From positions 1 to 5,300 of the forward strand of contig JACQRQ010000294.1 of the NCBI GenBank assembly GCA_016206405.1: a stretch of DNA of 5,300 bases. Direction: 5' to 3'. The position numbers were made by a program, and so were the translations under genes. Shown piece after piece: positions 1 to 5,300 of this stretch. Below the pieces are notes generated by a model. The model made no database searches, was not told the DNA's origin, and saw only the letters and a program-made list of their open reading frames with translations. The number at the start of each line of letters is the position of its first letter. Position 1 is the stretch's first letter. The stretch is from Elusimicrobiota bacterium. GTDB taxonomy: Bacteria > Elusimicrobiota > Elusimicrobia > O2-12-FULL-59-9.

Positions 1-603
1 CGCGAGGAGCTCTAAATGCAGGCTGCATTCCGTGCGGTTTTTGCCCACGCACAGACCCAAAGTGTTGGCCACCGCCGCTGCCGACGAACCTTCCGCATAT
101 TCCAACAAGACCACTTGCTTGATTCGGTAATCAATCTTGCGGGCGAGAGTTTCAACTTCCCGAATGAATTCCGGGTCCCAAAACCTCGGGCCCGATTCGG
201 CCGGTTCGGCGTCCCGGAAGCCGTCGAGCAGACACGGATCCTCCAAAGCTCCCGCGAGTTTCAAGGAGGCCTCCGGCATGGCCTCCTGCGGCCGCGGCAG
301 CATCCTGTGGGAGTCTTGGGGAGACCAGGTCAAAAGCGACTCAAGAGTGCCCCGCAGTTTCCGCAGGGCCTTAAAATCCACGGTCGCGCTGCTCGCTCCG
401 AAAGCGAGGCGGCCGTCGCGCACCAAACGCAGGGCGCAGCCCTCGAGCGGGCTCTCTTCCACGCGCGTCAACTCCCCTTCTCTAAACTCCCAGGTGCGCA
501 GCGCGCGGCGGCGCAAATAGACCTCCGCGGGCGAAAGGGCTTGCGCGCCGTCCTGAGCGCAGGAAAGTATTTCCAAAGATCGCTTTTTGAGGGATTCGGT
601 CAT
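1..603 (-). CDS. pmbA: PmbA/TldE-like protein, N-terminal part (cut by window edge)
   Basis: Open from an ATG at 603 to the left edge, giving the first 201 residues with no stop; the 3' end lies outside the window. The frame reads like the N-terminal half of the TldD/PmbA family: an AEVYLRRRALRTWEFREGEL segment near residue 26, then LRLVRDGRLAFGAS, then a region ending in VANTLGLCVGKNRTECSLHL. That last stretch resembles the PmbA pattern of a conserved N-x-x-G followed by an R-T and a serine-rich strand. Known family role: TldE/PmbA pairs with TldD, which carries the metal-binding HExxxH site, to form a cytoplasmic protease used in peptide maturation and in processing of CcdA and microcin B17. 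PmbA itself lacks that site, and the region that would test this is missing here. No TldD partner is in the window. The start lies 25 bp after the upstream membrane-protein gene, with only a weak GGTGAG ribosome site. TldD versus PmbA is inferred from overall resemblance. Confidence 0.75.
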   Translation of the reverse strand, partial: MTESLKKRSLEILSCAQDGAQALSPAEVYLRRRALRTWEFREGELTRVEESPLEGCALRLVRDGRLAFGASSATVDFKALRKLRGTLESLLTWSPQDSHRMLPRPQEAMPEASLKLAGALEDPCLLDGFRDAEPAESGPRFWDPEFIREVETLARKIDYRIKQVVLLEYAEGSSAAAVANTLGLCVGKNRTECSLHLELLA

Positions 604-628
604 AGTCTCACCCGGCCGATAGGGACAA

Positions 629-856
629 TCAACGACTCATCGCGGAAACGCCCATGTAAATGCAAATGAGGCCGATCAAAACCAGGAGCAATCCCCACTT
701 CTTTCTTTCCAGCGCCAAATACGAGTCGTTGAGAAGGTAATCTCGAATAAAGAGATTGACGCGCTCGACCAGATCGGGGCGATAGCAATAGCCCAGGCCC
801 AGCAGCAAAAAAATAAAGCCGAAGAACAGTTTCAGCCAAGCCAAGGAGCTGGACAT
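629..856 (-). CDS. small two-helix membrane protein, unknown function
   Basis: A 75-residue protein that I do not recognise. It has two hydrophobic stretches, about residues 6-24 (rich in Phe and Leu) and about 53-71 (GLLLVLIGLICIYMG), joined by a charged loop of roughly 28 residues containing RPDLVERVNLFIRDYLLND and an ERKK just before the second helix. This predicts an inner-membrane helical hairpin. By the positive-inside rule the Arg/Lys-rich loop should be cytoplasmic, with both termini outside, though the C-terminal Arg weakens that. It is likely real: the ATG at 856 lies 4 bp after the pth stop, a GGAGGG ribosome site at 868-873 lies inside the end of pth (11 nt spacing), and the next gene begins 25 bp after its stop. 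The arrangement suggests translational coupling to pth. The overlapping minus-strand frame at 600-839 lacks comparable membrane pattern and is a shadow. No function is proposed. Confidence 0.75.
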   Translation of the reverse strand: MSSSLAWLKLFFGFIFLLLGLGYCYRPDLVERVNLFIRDYLLNDSYLALERKKWGLLLVLIGLICIYMGVSAMSR

Positions 857-860
857 GGCC

Positions 861-1442
861 TCAGCGTCCCTCCAAGGAAAGTCCGTTATAGACGCTCATC
901 GCTCCAACGATTCCACGCTCCAAAATCGCGTCCAAGCCTTCGCACGCCCGCTCGATCACGCCCCGCACGAGCGGAAGATCCTTTTTAGCGAATTTTTGCA
1001 GCACAAAATCGGCCGGATCTTCGCCGCCTGGCACCGGCCCGGTCCCCAGCCTGACGCGCGGGATATCCTGAGTCCGCAAATGCTCCAAAATGGAGGTCAT
1101 CCCAAGCTGGCCCCCGGCCGATCCCCGGGGACGGATCCGGATTTGGCCCAAGGGCAGGGCAAAATCGTCATAGACGATCAGCGCCGCTTCGGGAGAAATA
1201 TTTTTCGCCGCCATGAAAGCGCGGACCATTTCTCCCGAACGATTCATGAAAGTCTCCGGCTTGGCCAAATAAAGCTTATCGGAGCGGAGGGATTGCGCCA
1301 CCTCGCCCATTTGGCGCCACGCCCGCCAGTCGAGGTTTTCCCGGAGGGCATAGGCGTCGAGAACCTGAAACCCGAAATTGTGCCGGGTTTGCCGGTAGCG
1401 AATCCCCGGATTGCCCAGGCCCACGATGAGACGGATGGCCAT
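861..1442 (-). CDS. pth: peptidyl-tRNA hydrolase
   Basis: Cytoplasmic esterase that releases tRNA from peptidyl-tRNAs dropped by stalled ribosomes; usually essential. At 193 residues it has the normal length. Visible family motifs: LIVGLGNPGIRYRQTRHNFG (residues 5-24, with Asn11 and the catalytic His21), KPETFMNRSG (61-70, with Asn67), YDDFALPLG (91-99, catalytic Asp92), and RIRPRGSAGGQLGMTSI (102-118). The last is odd: most family members have GGHNG there, and this protein has GGQLG, so the residues matching E. coli His113 and Asn114 are Gln112 and Leu113. The rest of the protein looks intact, including the RVRLGTGP strand and the C-terminal helices. The ATG at 1442 lies 10 bp after the rplY stop with no clear Shine-Dalgarno sequence, so translation may be coupled to rplY. 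The homologue in the Bacillus cluster is spoVC. Confidence 0.96.
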   Translation of the reverse strand: MAIRLIVGLGNPGIRYRQTRHNFGFQVLDAYALRENLDWRAWRQMGEVAQSLRSDKLYLAKPETFMNRSGEMVRAFMAAKNISPEAALIVYDDFALPLGQIRIRPRGSAGGQLGMTSILEHLRTQDIPRVRLGTGPVPGGEDPADFVLQKFAKKDLPLVRGVIERACEGLDAILERGIVGAMSVYNGLSLEGR

Positions 1443-1447
1443 TCAGG

Positions 1448-1461
1448 CCCGCTCAGGCGGG
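1448..1461 (-). promoter_or_regulatory. small hairpin across the rplY stop, upstream of pth start
   Basis: On the transcribed strand the sequence is CCCGCCTGAGCGGG: a perfect 5-bp GC stem around a CTGA loop. The loop contains the rplY TGA stop, and the 3' arm ends only 5 nt before the pth ATG, where a ribosome site would be expected. The inverted repeat is seen directly; an effect on pth translation is inferred. There is no T-tract, so it is not a standard intrinsic terminator. A ribosome finishing rplY would melt it, which would fit stop-start coupling. The first arm is also coding sequence, so chance is possible in GC-rich DNA. Confidence 0.35.
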
Positions 1462-2166
1462 TTTCCCGGAGGGTTTCCCGGCCGGCTTGGCCGCCGGCTT
1501 TCCGCCTTCGGCCGGCGTTTCCGCGGCGCCTTCCTCCGGTTTTTTGCCTTTGGCGATCACCTCGGGCTCCGCGGCCGCTTCGGCGCCCGCGGCGGGGGCC
1601 GCCGGCGTCTCTTCCACCTTCGGCGCGATGACGTTGACGACCACCTTTTCAAGGTCCTCCAAGACCTCGATGTCCGCGGGAAAGCGGATTGCCTTGACGC
1701 GGAGGCCGTCGCCGATTTCCAAAGCCGAGACATCCACCTCGAACTTTTCGGGAATGCTGGTCGGCAGACAACGGACGGAAATCTCCCGCAATAAATGCTC
1801 CATCGTGCCGCCCTTTTGAATGCCGGCGGCGCTCCCGATAATGACCACGGGGACGCGGAATTCTATTTTTTCCTTCAGGGAAATGCGCTGAAAATCCATG
1901 TGCAGCGAGGCATCCGTCACCACATGGTGCTGCGTGGTCTTCAAAATGACGGTCTCCGTTCCCTGAGAGTGTTTAAGCCGGAAAATCGCGTTGCCGCCTC
2001 CCGCCTGCAGTATCTGTTTGACCGCCTTTTCGATCACCCAAATATTGACGTTGGGTTTGTCGGCGCCGTAAATGATCCCGGGGATGCGTTTCACGCGCCT
2101 GGAGTTGTTTAGATCGCTGCGTTTCTGAGTCGCTCGAATTTCCGCGTCCAAGTCAAATTCAGCCAT
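1453..2166 (-). CDS. rplY: 50S ribosomal protein bL25, CTC/TL5 long form
   Basis: Binds 5S rRNA in the large ribosomal subunit. The N-terminal part (about residues 1-95) is the 5S-binding L25 domain, with RVKRIPGIIYGADKPNVNI and then an HHVVTDASLHMDFQRI strand typical of the family. The second part (about 96-181) is the TL5/CTC beta domain, with FRVPVVIIGSAAGIQKGGTM and the SIPEKFEVDVSALEIGD strand. Residues 182-237 form a low-complexity tail rich in Ala, Glu, Pro, Lys and Gly, ending in GKPAAKPAGKPSGKPA; such variable tails are common in CTC-type proteins. The short E. coli form is about 94 residues, so this is the long form. It starts 16 bp after prs behind a strong AGGAG. The Bacillus homologue ctc is a general stress gene in the same position, but no sigma-B-type promoter is visible here. 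Confidence 0.96.
   Translation of the reverse strand: MAEFDLDAEIRATQKRSDLNNSRRVKRIPGIIYGADKPNVNIWVIEKAVKQILQAGGGNAIFRLKHSQGTETVILKTTQHHVVTDASLHMDFQRISLKEKIEFRVPVVIIGSAAGIQKGGTMEHLLREISVRCLPTSIPEKFEVDVSALEIGDGLRVKAIRFPADIEVLEDLEKVVVNVIAPKVEETPAAPAAGAEAAAEPEVIAKGKKPEEGAAETPAEGGKPAAKPAGKPSGKPA
1456..1482 (-). repeat. tandem 12-bp repeat in the rplY tail
   Basis: Two adjacent copies of a 12-bp unit, GGGAAACCC followed by TCC or GCC, encode Gly-Lys-Pro-Ser and Gly-Lys-Pro-Ala at the very end of bL25. They are preceded by related Lys-Pro-Ala units. The repeat keeps the reading frame, so gain or loss of a unit would only change tail length. Confidence 0.6.
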
Positions 2167-2171
2167 AGTCG

Positions 2172-2185
2172 TCTCCTATCTCCTA
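2172..2185 (-). promoter_or_regulatory. duplicated Shine-Dalgarno sequence before rplY
   Basis: The transcribed strand reads TAGGAGATAGGAGA, a perfect tandem copy of TAGGAGA. The first copy begins with the prs TAG stop. The second copy puts AGGAG 6 nt before the rplY ATG, an ideal distance; the first is 13 nt away and probably too far to serve directly. The repeat is seen directly; any use of the upstream copy, for example as a standby site, is inferred. Confidence 0.7.
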
Positions 2186-3181
2186 TGCGAACATCGCGCT
2201 GATCGATTGTCCCAGGTGGTTCCTGCAAATCGCCTCCGCCAAGAGCGGCGCGATGGACAGCACCGTTATCTTGGTGGATTTGGAGGAAATGGGAATGGTG
2301 TTGGTGAGTCCCAACACCTCCAGCGCCGATTTTTCGATGAGCTCAACGGAGTCGCCGGATAATACGCCGTGGGTGCAAAGGCCCAATACCCGCGTCGCCC
2401 CTTTTTGCTTGAGCGCATTCGCCACTTTGGTGAGCGTGCCGGCCGTGTCCACGATATCGTCCAAGATCACCGCCGTTTTTCCGGCGATCTCGCCGATCAC
2501 CCGGTAAATGGTCGCGTGGTTGGGCCGGCCCCGCCGCTTGTCGATGATCACCAGGCTGGTATTGAGCCTCTTGGCGAAGACCCGGGTTCTTTCCACGCCC
2601 CCCACGTCCGGCGACACCATGACGAAATCCTTGAGCTTCATTTTTTTCAGGTGCTCGATAAAAACGGGCGCGGCAAAAAGATGGTCCACGGGGATGTCGA
2701 AAAAACCCTGTATCTGGCCGACATGAAGATCGATGGTGATGACGCGGTCCGCCCCGGCGGCGGTGATTAAATTGGCCATCAGCTTGGCCGAAATGGGAAC
2801 GCGGGGCTCCGTTTTCCGGTCGGCGCGGGCGTAGCCGAAATAAGGGACGACGGCCGTGATTCTTCCCGCGCTGGCGCGGCGCAGGGCGTCGATCATGATG
2901 AGCAGTTCCATGGCGTTCTCATTGACCGGCCGGCTGGTGGGCTGGATGATGAAGCAATCGCTTCCGCGCACATTCTCCAGAATTTGCACGTTGATCTCGT
3001 CGTCGGCGAAGCGCGACACGCGGGCTTTCCCCAAGGGCTGCCGCAAATAACGGCAGATTTCCAGCGCCAGCGCCTGGTTCGCGTTGCCGGAAAAAATCTT
3101 CAGCGTGTCGTGAGAAAGGAACTTCTCGGACTTTCTCAGGTGATTGGACCCCAGCACGGTCAATCCATGCATTTTCGCCAA
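2183..3181 (-). CDS. prs: ribose-phosphate pyrophosphokinase (PRPP synthetase)
   Basis: Makes PRPP from ribose 5-phosphate and ATP for purine, pyrimidine, histidine, tryptophan and NAD synthesis; cytoplasmic. Class I family features are clear: KIFSGNAN at residues 28-35, the ATP/regulatory loop region VVPYFGYARADRKTEPRVPISAK, the catalytic-histidine segment TIDLHVGQIQGFFDIPVDHL, SPDVGGVERTRVFAKRL, IDKRRGRPN, and the PRPP-binding loop DDIVDTAGT at 241-249. At 332 residues it is longer than the usual 310-320 because of about 24 extra residues before KIFSGNAN. I choose the TTG at 3181 because GGAGGG lies 4 nt upstream of it; an in-frame ATG at 3172 would be 13 nt from the same site. Both starts overlap the end of glmU in another frame (22 or 13 bp), which implies coupled translation. 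Otherwise a complete, normal enzyme. Confidence 0.97.
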   Translation of the reverse strand: MAKMHGLTVLGSNHLRKSEKFLSHDTLKIFSGNANQALALEICRYLRQPLGKARVSRFADDEINVQILENVRGSDCFIIQPTSRPVNENAMELLIMIDALRRASAGRITAVVPYFGYARADRKTEPRVPISAKLMANLITAAGADRVITIDLHVGQIQGFFDIPVDHLFAAPVFIEHLKKMKLKDFVMVSPDVGGVERTRVFAKRLNTSLVIIDKRRGRPNHATIYRVIGEIAGKTAVILDDIVDTAGTLTKVANALKQKGATRVLGLCTHGVLSGDSVELIEKSALEVLGLTNTIPISSKSTKITVLSIAPLLAEAICRNHLGQSISAMFA

Positions 3182-4614
3182 GGCACCCTCCGCAGTCTTT
3201 CCGCTATTTTTTTAGACCCGCCCATGGTTTTTTTATCCTTGATCACCTGCAGAGCCCGCGCCAACGCCAATTTTTCCTCAGGGACGTCGTCGGTGATCGT
3301 GGAGCCCGCCCCGACCAGCGCGCCTTTGCCGACGCGCACCGGCGCCACCAAATTCACGTTCGAGCCGATGAAAGCGTCCGCTTCGATCACGGTGGGATGC
3401 TTGTTCACTCCGTCGAAATTGCAGGTGATCACGCCGGCGCCGATATTGACGTTCTCGCCGATCTGCGCGTCCCCGATATAGCTCAGGTGGGACACCTTCG
3501 CGCCTTTGCCGAGGGTCGATTTTTTAACCTCGCTGAAGTTTCCCACCCGGGCTTGCGGGCCGACCACGGCGCCGTTTCGAAGATGGGTGAAAGGCCCCAC
3601 CAGCGCCGCATCGCCCACGCGGCAGCTCGTCAGGCAGGAAAAGCGGACCTCGGCCGAATTCCCGACGTGGCTGTCGTCGATGAAGGTGTAGGGGCCGATC
3701 CGGGCGTTTTTGCCGATGCGCGTGGCGCCCTTTAATATCGTGCCCGGATAAAGCACCGTTTCCGCCCCGATTTCGACGCTGGAATCGGCATACGTCGCCG
3801 CGGGATCAACCACCGTCACCCCCACCATCATAAACCGCTCCAGAGTCCGGCGGTTGAGTATCCTTTCGGCGATGGACAGGTGAAGCCGGCTGTTGACGCC
3901 CAAAATTTCTTCGGCGTTGGGGCAAAGCAGCGCGGCCACTCTGCCGCCATGGGAGCGCACCCAATCCACCGCGTCGGTCAGGTAGTACTCGCGGTGAGGC
4001 CCTTTGGGCTTGACCTCCTTTAAAGCCTTCAGCAGCAGCTCCGTGGAAAAACAATAGACGCCCGAATTGACTTCGGTGATGGCTTTTTCCCCGTCGCCGG
4101 CCTCGGATTCCTCCACGATGCGCAGCACCTCGCCGGAGGAGCTGCGCACGATGCGCCCGTAGTTTTGCGGATTGGACAGCCGCGCCGTGAGCAGCGTCAC
4201 CGCATTGTTCTCGGTTTGGTGAAAGCGGACGACGCTCGAAAGCGAGTCGTAGGTCAACAGGGGCGTATCCCCGCAGACGATCAAGACGGCGGAATGCTTC
4301 TTGAGAAAAGACGCCCCGGCAAAGACGGCGTGTCCCGTTCCCAACTGCTCCTTTTGCGTGAAAAAGGCCGGCGTCTTGATCCAGTGGCTGTCCTGGACGA
4401 ACTCCTGCACCTTGAGCCGGACGGACGGCCCCTCGTGCCCCACCACGATAGCCAAGCTGCTCAGCTTCAGAGAGCTGACCGCGCGCAAAACGTGATAAAT
4501 CATCGGGCGGCCGGCCAAGGGATGGAGCACTTTGGGGGTCTCTGACTGCATGCGCTCCCCCTTCCCGGCGGCCAAAACCAGCACGCCCAACGCCGACGAA
4601 TGATTAGGTTTCAC
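3160..4614 (-). CDS. glmU: bifunctional GlmU: glucosamine-1-phosphate acetyltransferase and GlcNAc-1-phosphate uridylyltransferase
   Basis: Catalyses the last two steps to UDP-GlcNAc, the precursor of peptidoglycan and, where present, LPS; cytoplasmic trimer. The N-terminal Rossmann-like pyrophosphorylase domain (about 1-245) shows LAAGKGERM at 14-22, QLGTGHAV at 90-97, CGDTPLL with the metal-binding Asp116, and LGVN with Asn241, the likely second metal ligand. The C-terminal left-handed beta helix (about 265-460) has hexapeptide repeats, then GPFTHLRNGAVVG, GNFSEVKKSTLGKGAKVSHLSYIGDA with catalytic His376 (E. coli His363), and NIGAGVITCNFDG. At 484 residues it is somewhat longer than the E. 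coli protein (456), from a short N-terminal lead, small insertions and a basic C-terminal end. It starts with GTG at 4614, 6 nt after a GGAGG at 4621-4625. Its end overlaps the start of prs. It follows the tRNA-Gln gene by 85 bp. Confidence 0.98.
   Translation of the reverse strand: MKPNHSSALGVLVLAAGKGERMQSETPKVLHPLAGRPMIYHVLRAVSSLKLSSLAIVVGHEGPSVRLKVQEFVQDSHWIKTPAFFTQKEQLGTGHAVFAGASFLKKHSAVLIVCGDTPLLTYDSLSSVVRFHQTENNAVTLLTARLSNPQNYGRIVRSSSGEVLRIVEESEAGDGEKAITEVNSGVYCFSTELLLKALKEVKPKGPHREYYLTDAVDWVRSHGGRVAALLCPNAEEILGVNSRLHLSIAERILNRRTLERFMMVGVTVVDPAATYADSSVEIGAETVLYPGTILKGATRIGKNARIGPYTFIDDSHVGNSAEVRFSCLTSCRVGDAALVGPFTHLRNGAVVGPQARVGNFSEVKKSTLGKGAKVSHLSYIGDAQIGENVNIGAGVITCNFDGVNKHPTVIEADAFIGSNVNLVAPVRVGKGALVGAGSTITDDVPEEKLALARALQVIKDKKTMGGSKKIAERLRRVPWRKCMD
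3186..3191 (-). promoter_or_regulatory. ribosome binding site deciding the prs start
   Basis: GGAGGG on the transcribed strand, inside the end of glmU. It lies 4 nt before the TTG at 3181 and 13 nt before the alternative ATG at 3172, so spacing favours the TTG although ATG is the stronger codon. Confidence 0.6.
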
Positions 4615-4699
4615 CCTGTTCCTCCACTCCCGGACGCGGTCTCGCCGCCGCGCGCCCGAAGGCCGCCCCGGAAGAAGGGTGCTCGGCCGGACGCTGTGA
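4615..4699 (-). other. spacer between tRNA-Gln and glmU
   Basis: The largest non-coding stretch in the window (85 bp), GC-rich. It contains the glmU ribosome site at 4621-4625 and an 8-bp direct repeat (GCGTCCGG on the transcribed strand, at 4687-4694 and 4630-4637). The only hairpin I find is a short 3-bp stem around a TTCG loop, without a T-tract, so no terminator is evident. No recognisable -35/-10 pair. It probably serves as leader for glmU and as the trailer removed during 3' processing of the tRNA. Confidence 0.5.
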
Positions 4700-4773
4700 T
4701 GGCTCCGGGGCTAGGATTCGAACCTAGAAATTCAGCTCCAAAGGCTGATGTGTTACCATTACACCACCCCGGA
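4700..4773 (-). tRNA. tRNA-Gln (anticodon UUG)
   Basis: A complete 74-nt cloverleaf including an encoded CCA. Acceptor arms TCCGGGG and CCCCGGA pair over 7 bp; D arm is GTGT-AATGGTA-ACAC; anticodon arm is TCAGC-CTTTGGA-GCTGA, putting UUG at 34-36; the variable loop is ATTT; the T arm is CTAGG-TTCGAAT-CCTAG. The U1-A72 pair and discriminator G73 match known glutamine identity elements of bacterial tRNA-Gln and support the anticodon call. Base 37 is G, where E. coli has A. It lies 12 bp after the spoVG stop and is probably cut out of the operon transcript by RNase P and 3' nucleases rather than made from its own promoter. Confidence 0.97.
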
Positions 4774-4785
4774 ATTAAACGCGTC

Positions 4786-5124
4786 TTATACGTCCTCGGC
4801 GGGCCTTTCTTCCGCCGGCCGGGGAACCGGCTCGTCCGCTTGCCGCTCCGGTCTTGCAGACGGGCCCTCTTTTTTCAGCTCGTCATAATACACGGCCAGG
4901 ACCTGGTCTTCCAGGTGTTTTCTAAATTCGGCATGGATGGGATGGGCGACGTCTTTGTAGGTCCCATCCTGCAGCTTGCGGGAGGGCATGCACAATATCA
5001 GGCCCTTGGCGCCTTGTATCACCTTCATATTCCTGACGACAAAACACGCATCAAATGTGACCGTGACGTAGGCTTTGAGTTTTTCCTCGTGGCGCAGGTG
5101 CACTTTGATTTCCGTTATTTCCAT
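4786..5124 (-). CDS. spoVG: SpoVG family regulator
   Basis: Small nucleic-acid-binding protein. In Bacillus it affects asymmetric septation in sporulation; in Staphylococcus, Listeria and Borrelia it binds DNA or RNA and alters expression of many genes. Its presence does not imply sporulation. The 112-residue protein opens with MEITEIKVHLRHEEKLKAYV, followed by TFDACFVVRNMKVIQG, LILCMPSRKLQDGTYKDVAHPI and AEFRKHLEDQVLAVY, all of which follow the family pattern in order. The core ends near residue 84; the remaining 28 or so residues are a charged Pro/Glu/Arg-rich tail, a variable region in this family. The ATG at 5124 lies 10 bp after the ispE stop, with a GAGGGG-type ribosome site (5130-5136) that overlaps that stop, so translation is likely coupled to ispE. 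Confidence 0.96.
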   Translation of the reverse strand: MEITEIKVHLRHEEKLKAYVTVTFDACFVVRNMKVIQGAKGLILCMPSRKLQDGTYKDVAHPIHAEFRKHLEDQVLAVYYDELKKEGPSARPERQADEPVPRPAEERPAEDV

Positions 5125-5134
5125 AAGCGCCCCC

Positions 5135-5300
5135 TCAATGGCGGTGCAAATCCCCTCCCAGAGGCAGCATCCAAACGCTCCAGTTCTTAACCGGCTTCAA
5201 ACGGTTGAAGATTCTCCGGGCCTTCAGCCGGGTTTTCTCCAGACCAAAAACGGAGGAGCCTGTCCCTGAAACCAGGACGGCCCGCGCTCCAAGCGAAAGC
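5135..5300 (-). CDS. ispE: 4-diphosphocytidyl-2-C-methyl-D-erythritol kinase, C-terminal end (cut by window edge)
   Basis: Only the last 54 codons and the TGA stop are in the window; the 5' end is beyond the right edge and the first complete codon starts at 5299. The visible protein begins LSLGARAVLVSGTGSSVFGL, matching the C-terminal GHMP-kinase motif of IspE (usually GA-x4-MSGSG-x-x-xF). It ends in a helix and a short strand, WSVWMLPLGGDLHRH. IspE phosphorylates CDP-methylerythritol with ATP in the non-mevalonate isoprenoid pathway, in the cytoplasm. The SGTG glycine loop is seen; the N-terminal ATP and substrate sites cannot be checked. Position strongly supports the call, since ispE precedes spoVG or prs in many bacteria. 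The other frames here are interrupted or do not resemble a protein. Confidence 0.85.
   Translation of the reverse strand, partial: LSLGARAVLVSGTGSSVFGLEKTRLKARRIFNRLKPVKNWSVWMLPLGGDLHRH

Noticed and set aside
16..669. A 217-codon plus-strand open frame at the left edge
   Set aside because: The minus strand here encodes a PmbA-like protein with recognisable motifs; the plus frame has no family pattern.
600..839. A 79-codon minus-strand frame overlapping the small membrane protein
   Set aside because: It is shifted relative to a frame with two clean membrane helices and good spacing, and it runs into the next gene's start.
855..1631. A 258-codon plus-strand open frame opposite pth and rplY
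   Set aside because: It lies antisense to two clearly recognised genes, is rich in Arg and Pro as expected for a GC-driven shadow, and resembles no family.
4630..4694. 8-bp direct repeat GCGTCCGG flanking most of the tRNA-glmU spacer, considered as an insertion or attachment site
   Set aside because: It is too short in GC-rich DNA, does not duplicate the tRNA 3' end, and no integrase or element lies nearby.
4785..4813. TATAAG 11 bp before the tRNA as a possible -10 box
   Set aside because: It overlaps the spoVG stop codon and no TTGACA-like -35 lies at 16-18 bp (the sequence there is GGAAGA), so a separate tRNA promoter is not supported.
4600..5190. A 196-codon plus-strand open frame covering the tRNA and spoVG
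   Set aside because: It reads through the tRNA gene in antisense and opposite spoVG, which cannot be a real protein gene in this context.
1..5300. Search for a novel system, CRISPR array, mobile element or defence genes
   Set aside because: Almost all bases are accounted for by conserved housekeeping genes on one strand in a known order; no spaced repeats, transposase or unexplained long region was seen.

Overview
This 5.3 kb window is a compact bacterial chromosomal segment, GC-rich by eye, with every gene on the minus strand. Read in the direction of transcription (right to left) the order is: the 3' end of ispE, spoVG, a tRNA-Gln(UUG) gene, glmU, prs, rplY (CTC-type bL25), pth, a small two-helix membrane protein of unknown function, and the 5' part of a pmbA/tldE-like gene that runs off the left edge. 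Two of these are edge-truncated: ispE at the right and pmbA-like at the left.

Neighbouring genes overlap by about 22 bp (glmU/prs) or are separated by 4 to 25 bp. The tRNA is 12 bp after spoVG, and glmU starts 85 bp after the tRNA. I see no terminator and no convincing promoter, so the simplest reading is one long operon. The order ispE-spoVG-glmU-prs-ctc-pth matches the well-known Bacillus subtilis cluster yabH(ispE)-purR-yabJ-spoVG-gcaD(glmU)-prs-ctc-spoVC(pth), but without purR and yabJ and with a tRNA-Gln inserted. The layout is therefore an old conserved housekeeping cluster rather than an accessory region or island.

Functionally the cluster combines isoprenoid precursor synthesis (IspE), UDP-GlcNAc synthesis for the envelope (GlmU), PRPP synthesis for nucleotides (Prs) and translation (tRNA-Gln, bL25, Pth). 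SpoVG is a small nucleic-acid-binding regulator. The downstream membrane protein and PmbA-like protein are less conserved additions.

The organism cannot be identified firmly. SpoVG and a CTC-type bL25 together with a non-Bacillus version of this operon would suit a Deltaproteobacteria-like, Elusimicrobiota-like or other candidate-phylum bacterium, but this is a weak inference from gene order and protein character. I found no mobile element, CRISPR array, defence system or novel multi-gene system. The points worth a second look are an altered active-site motif in Pth, an unknown membrane protein, the embedded tRNA, and several small sequence structures at gene junctions.
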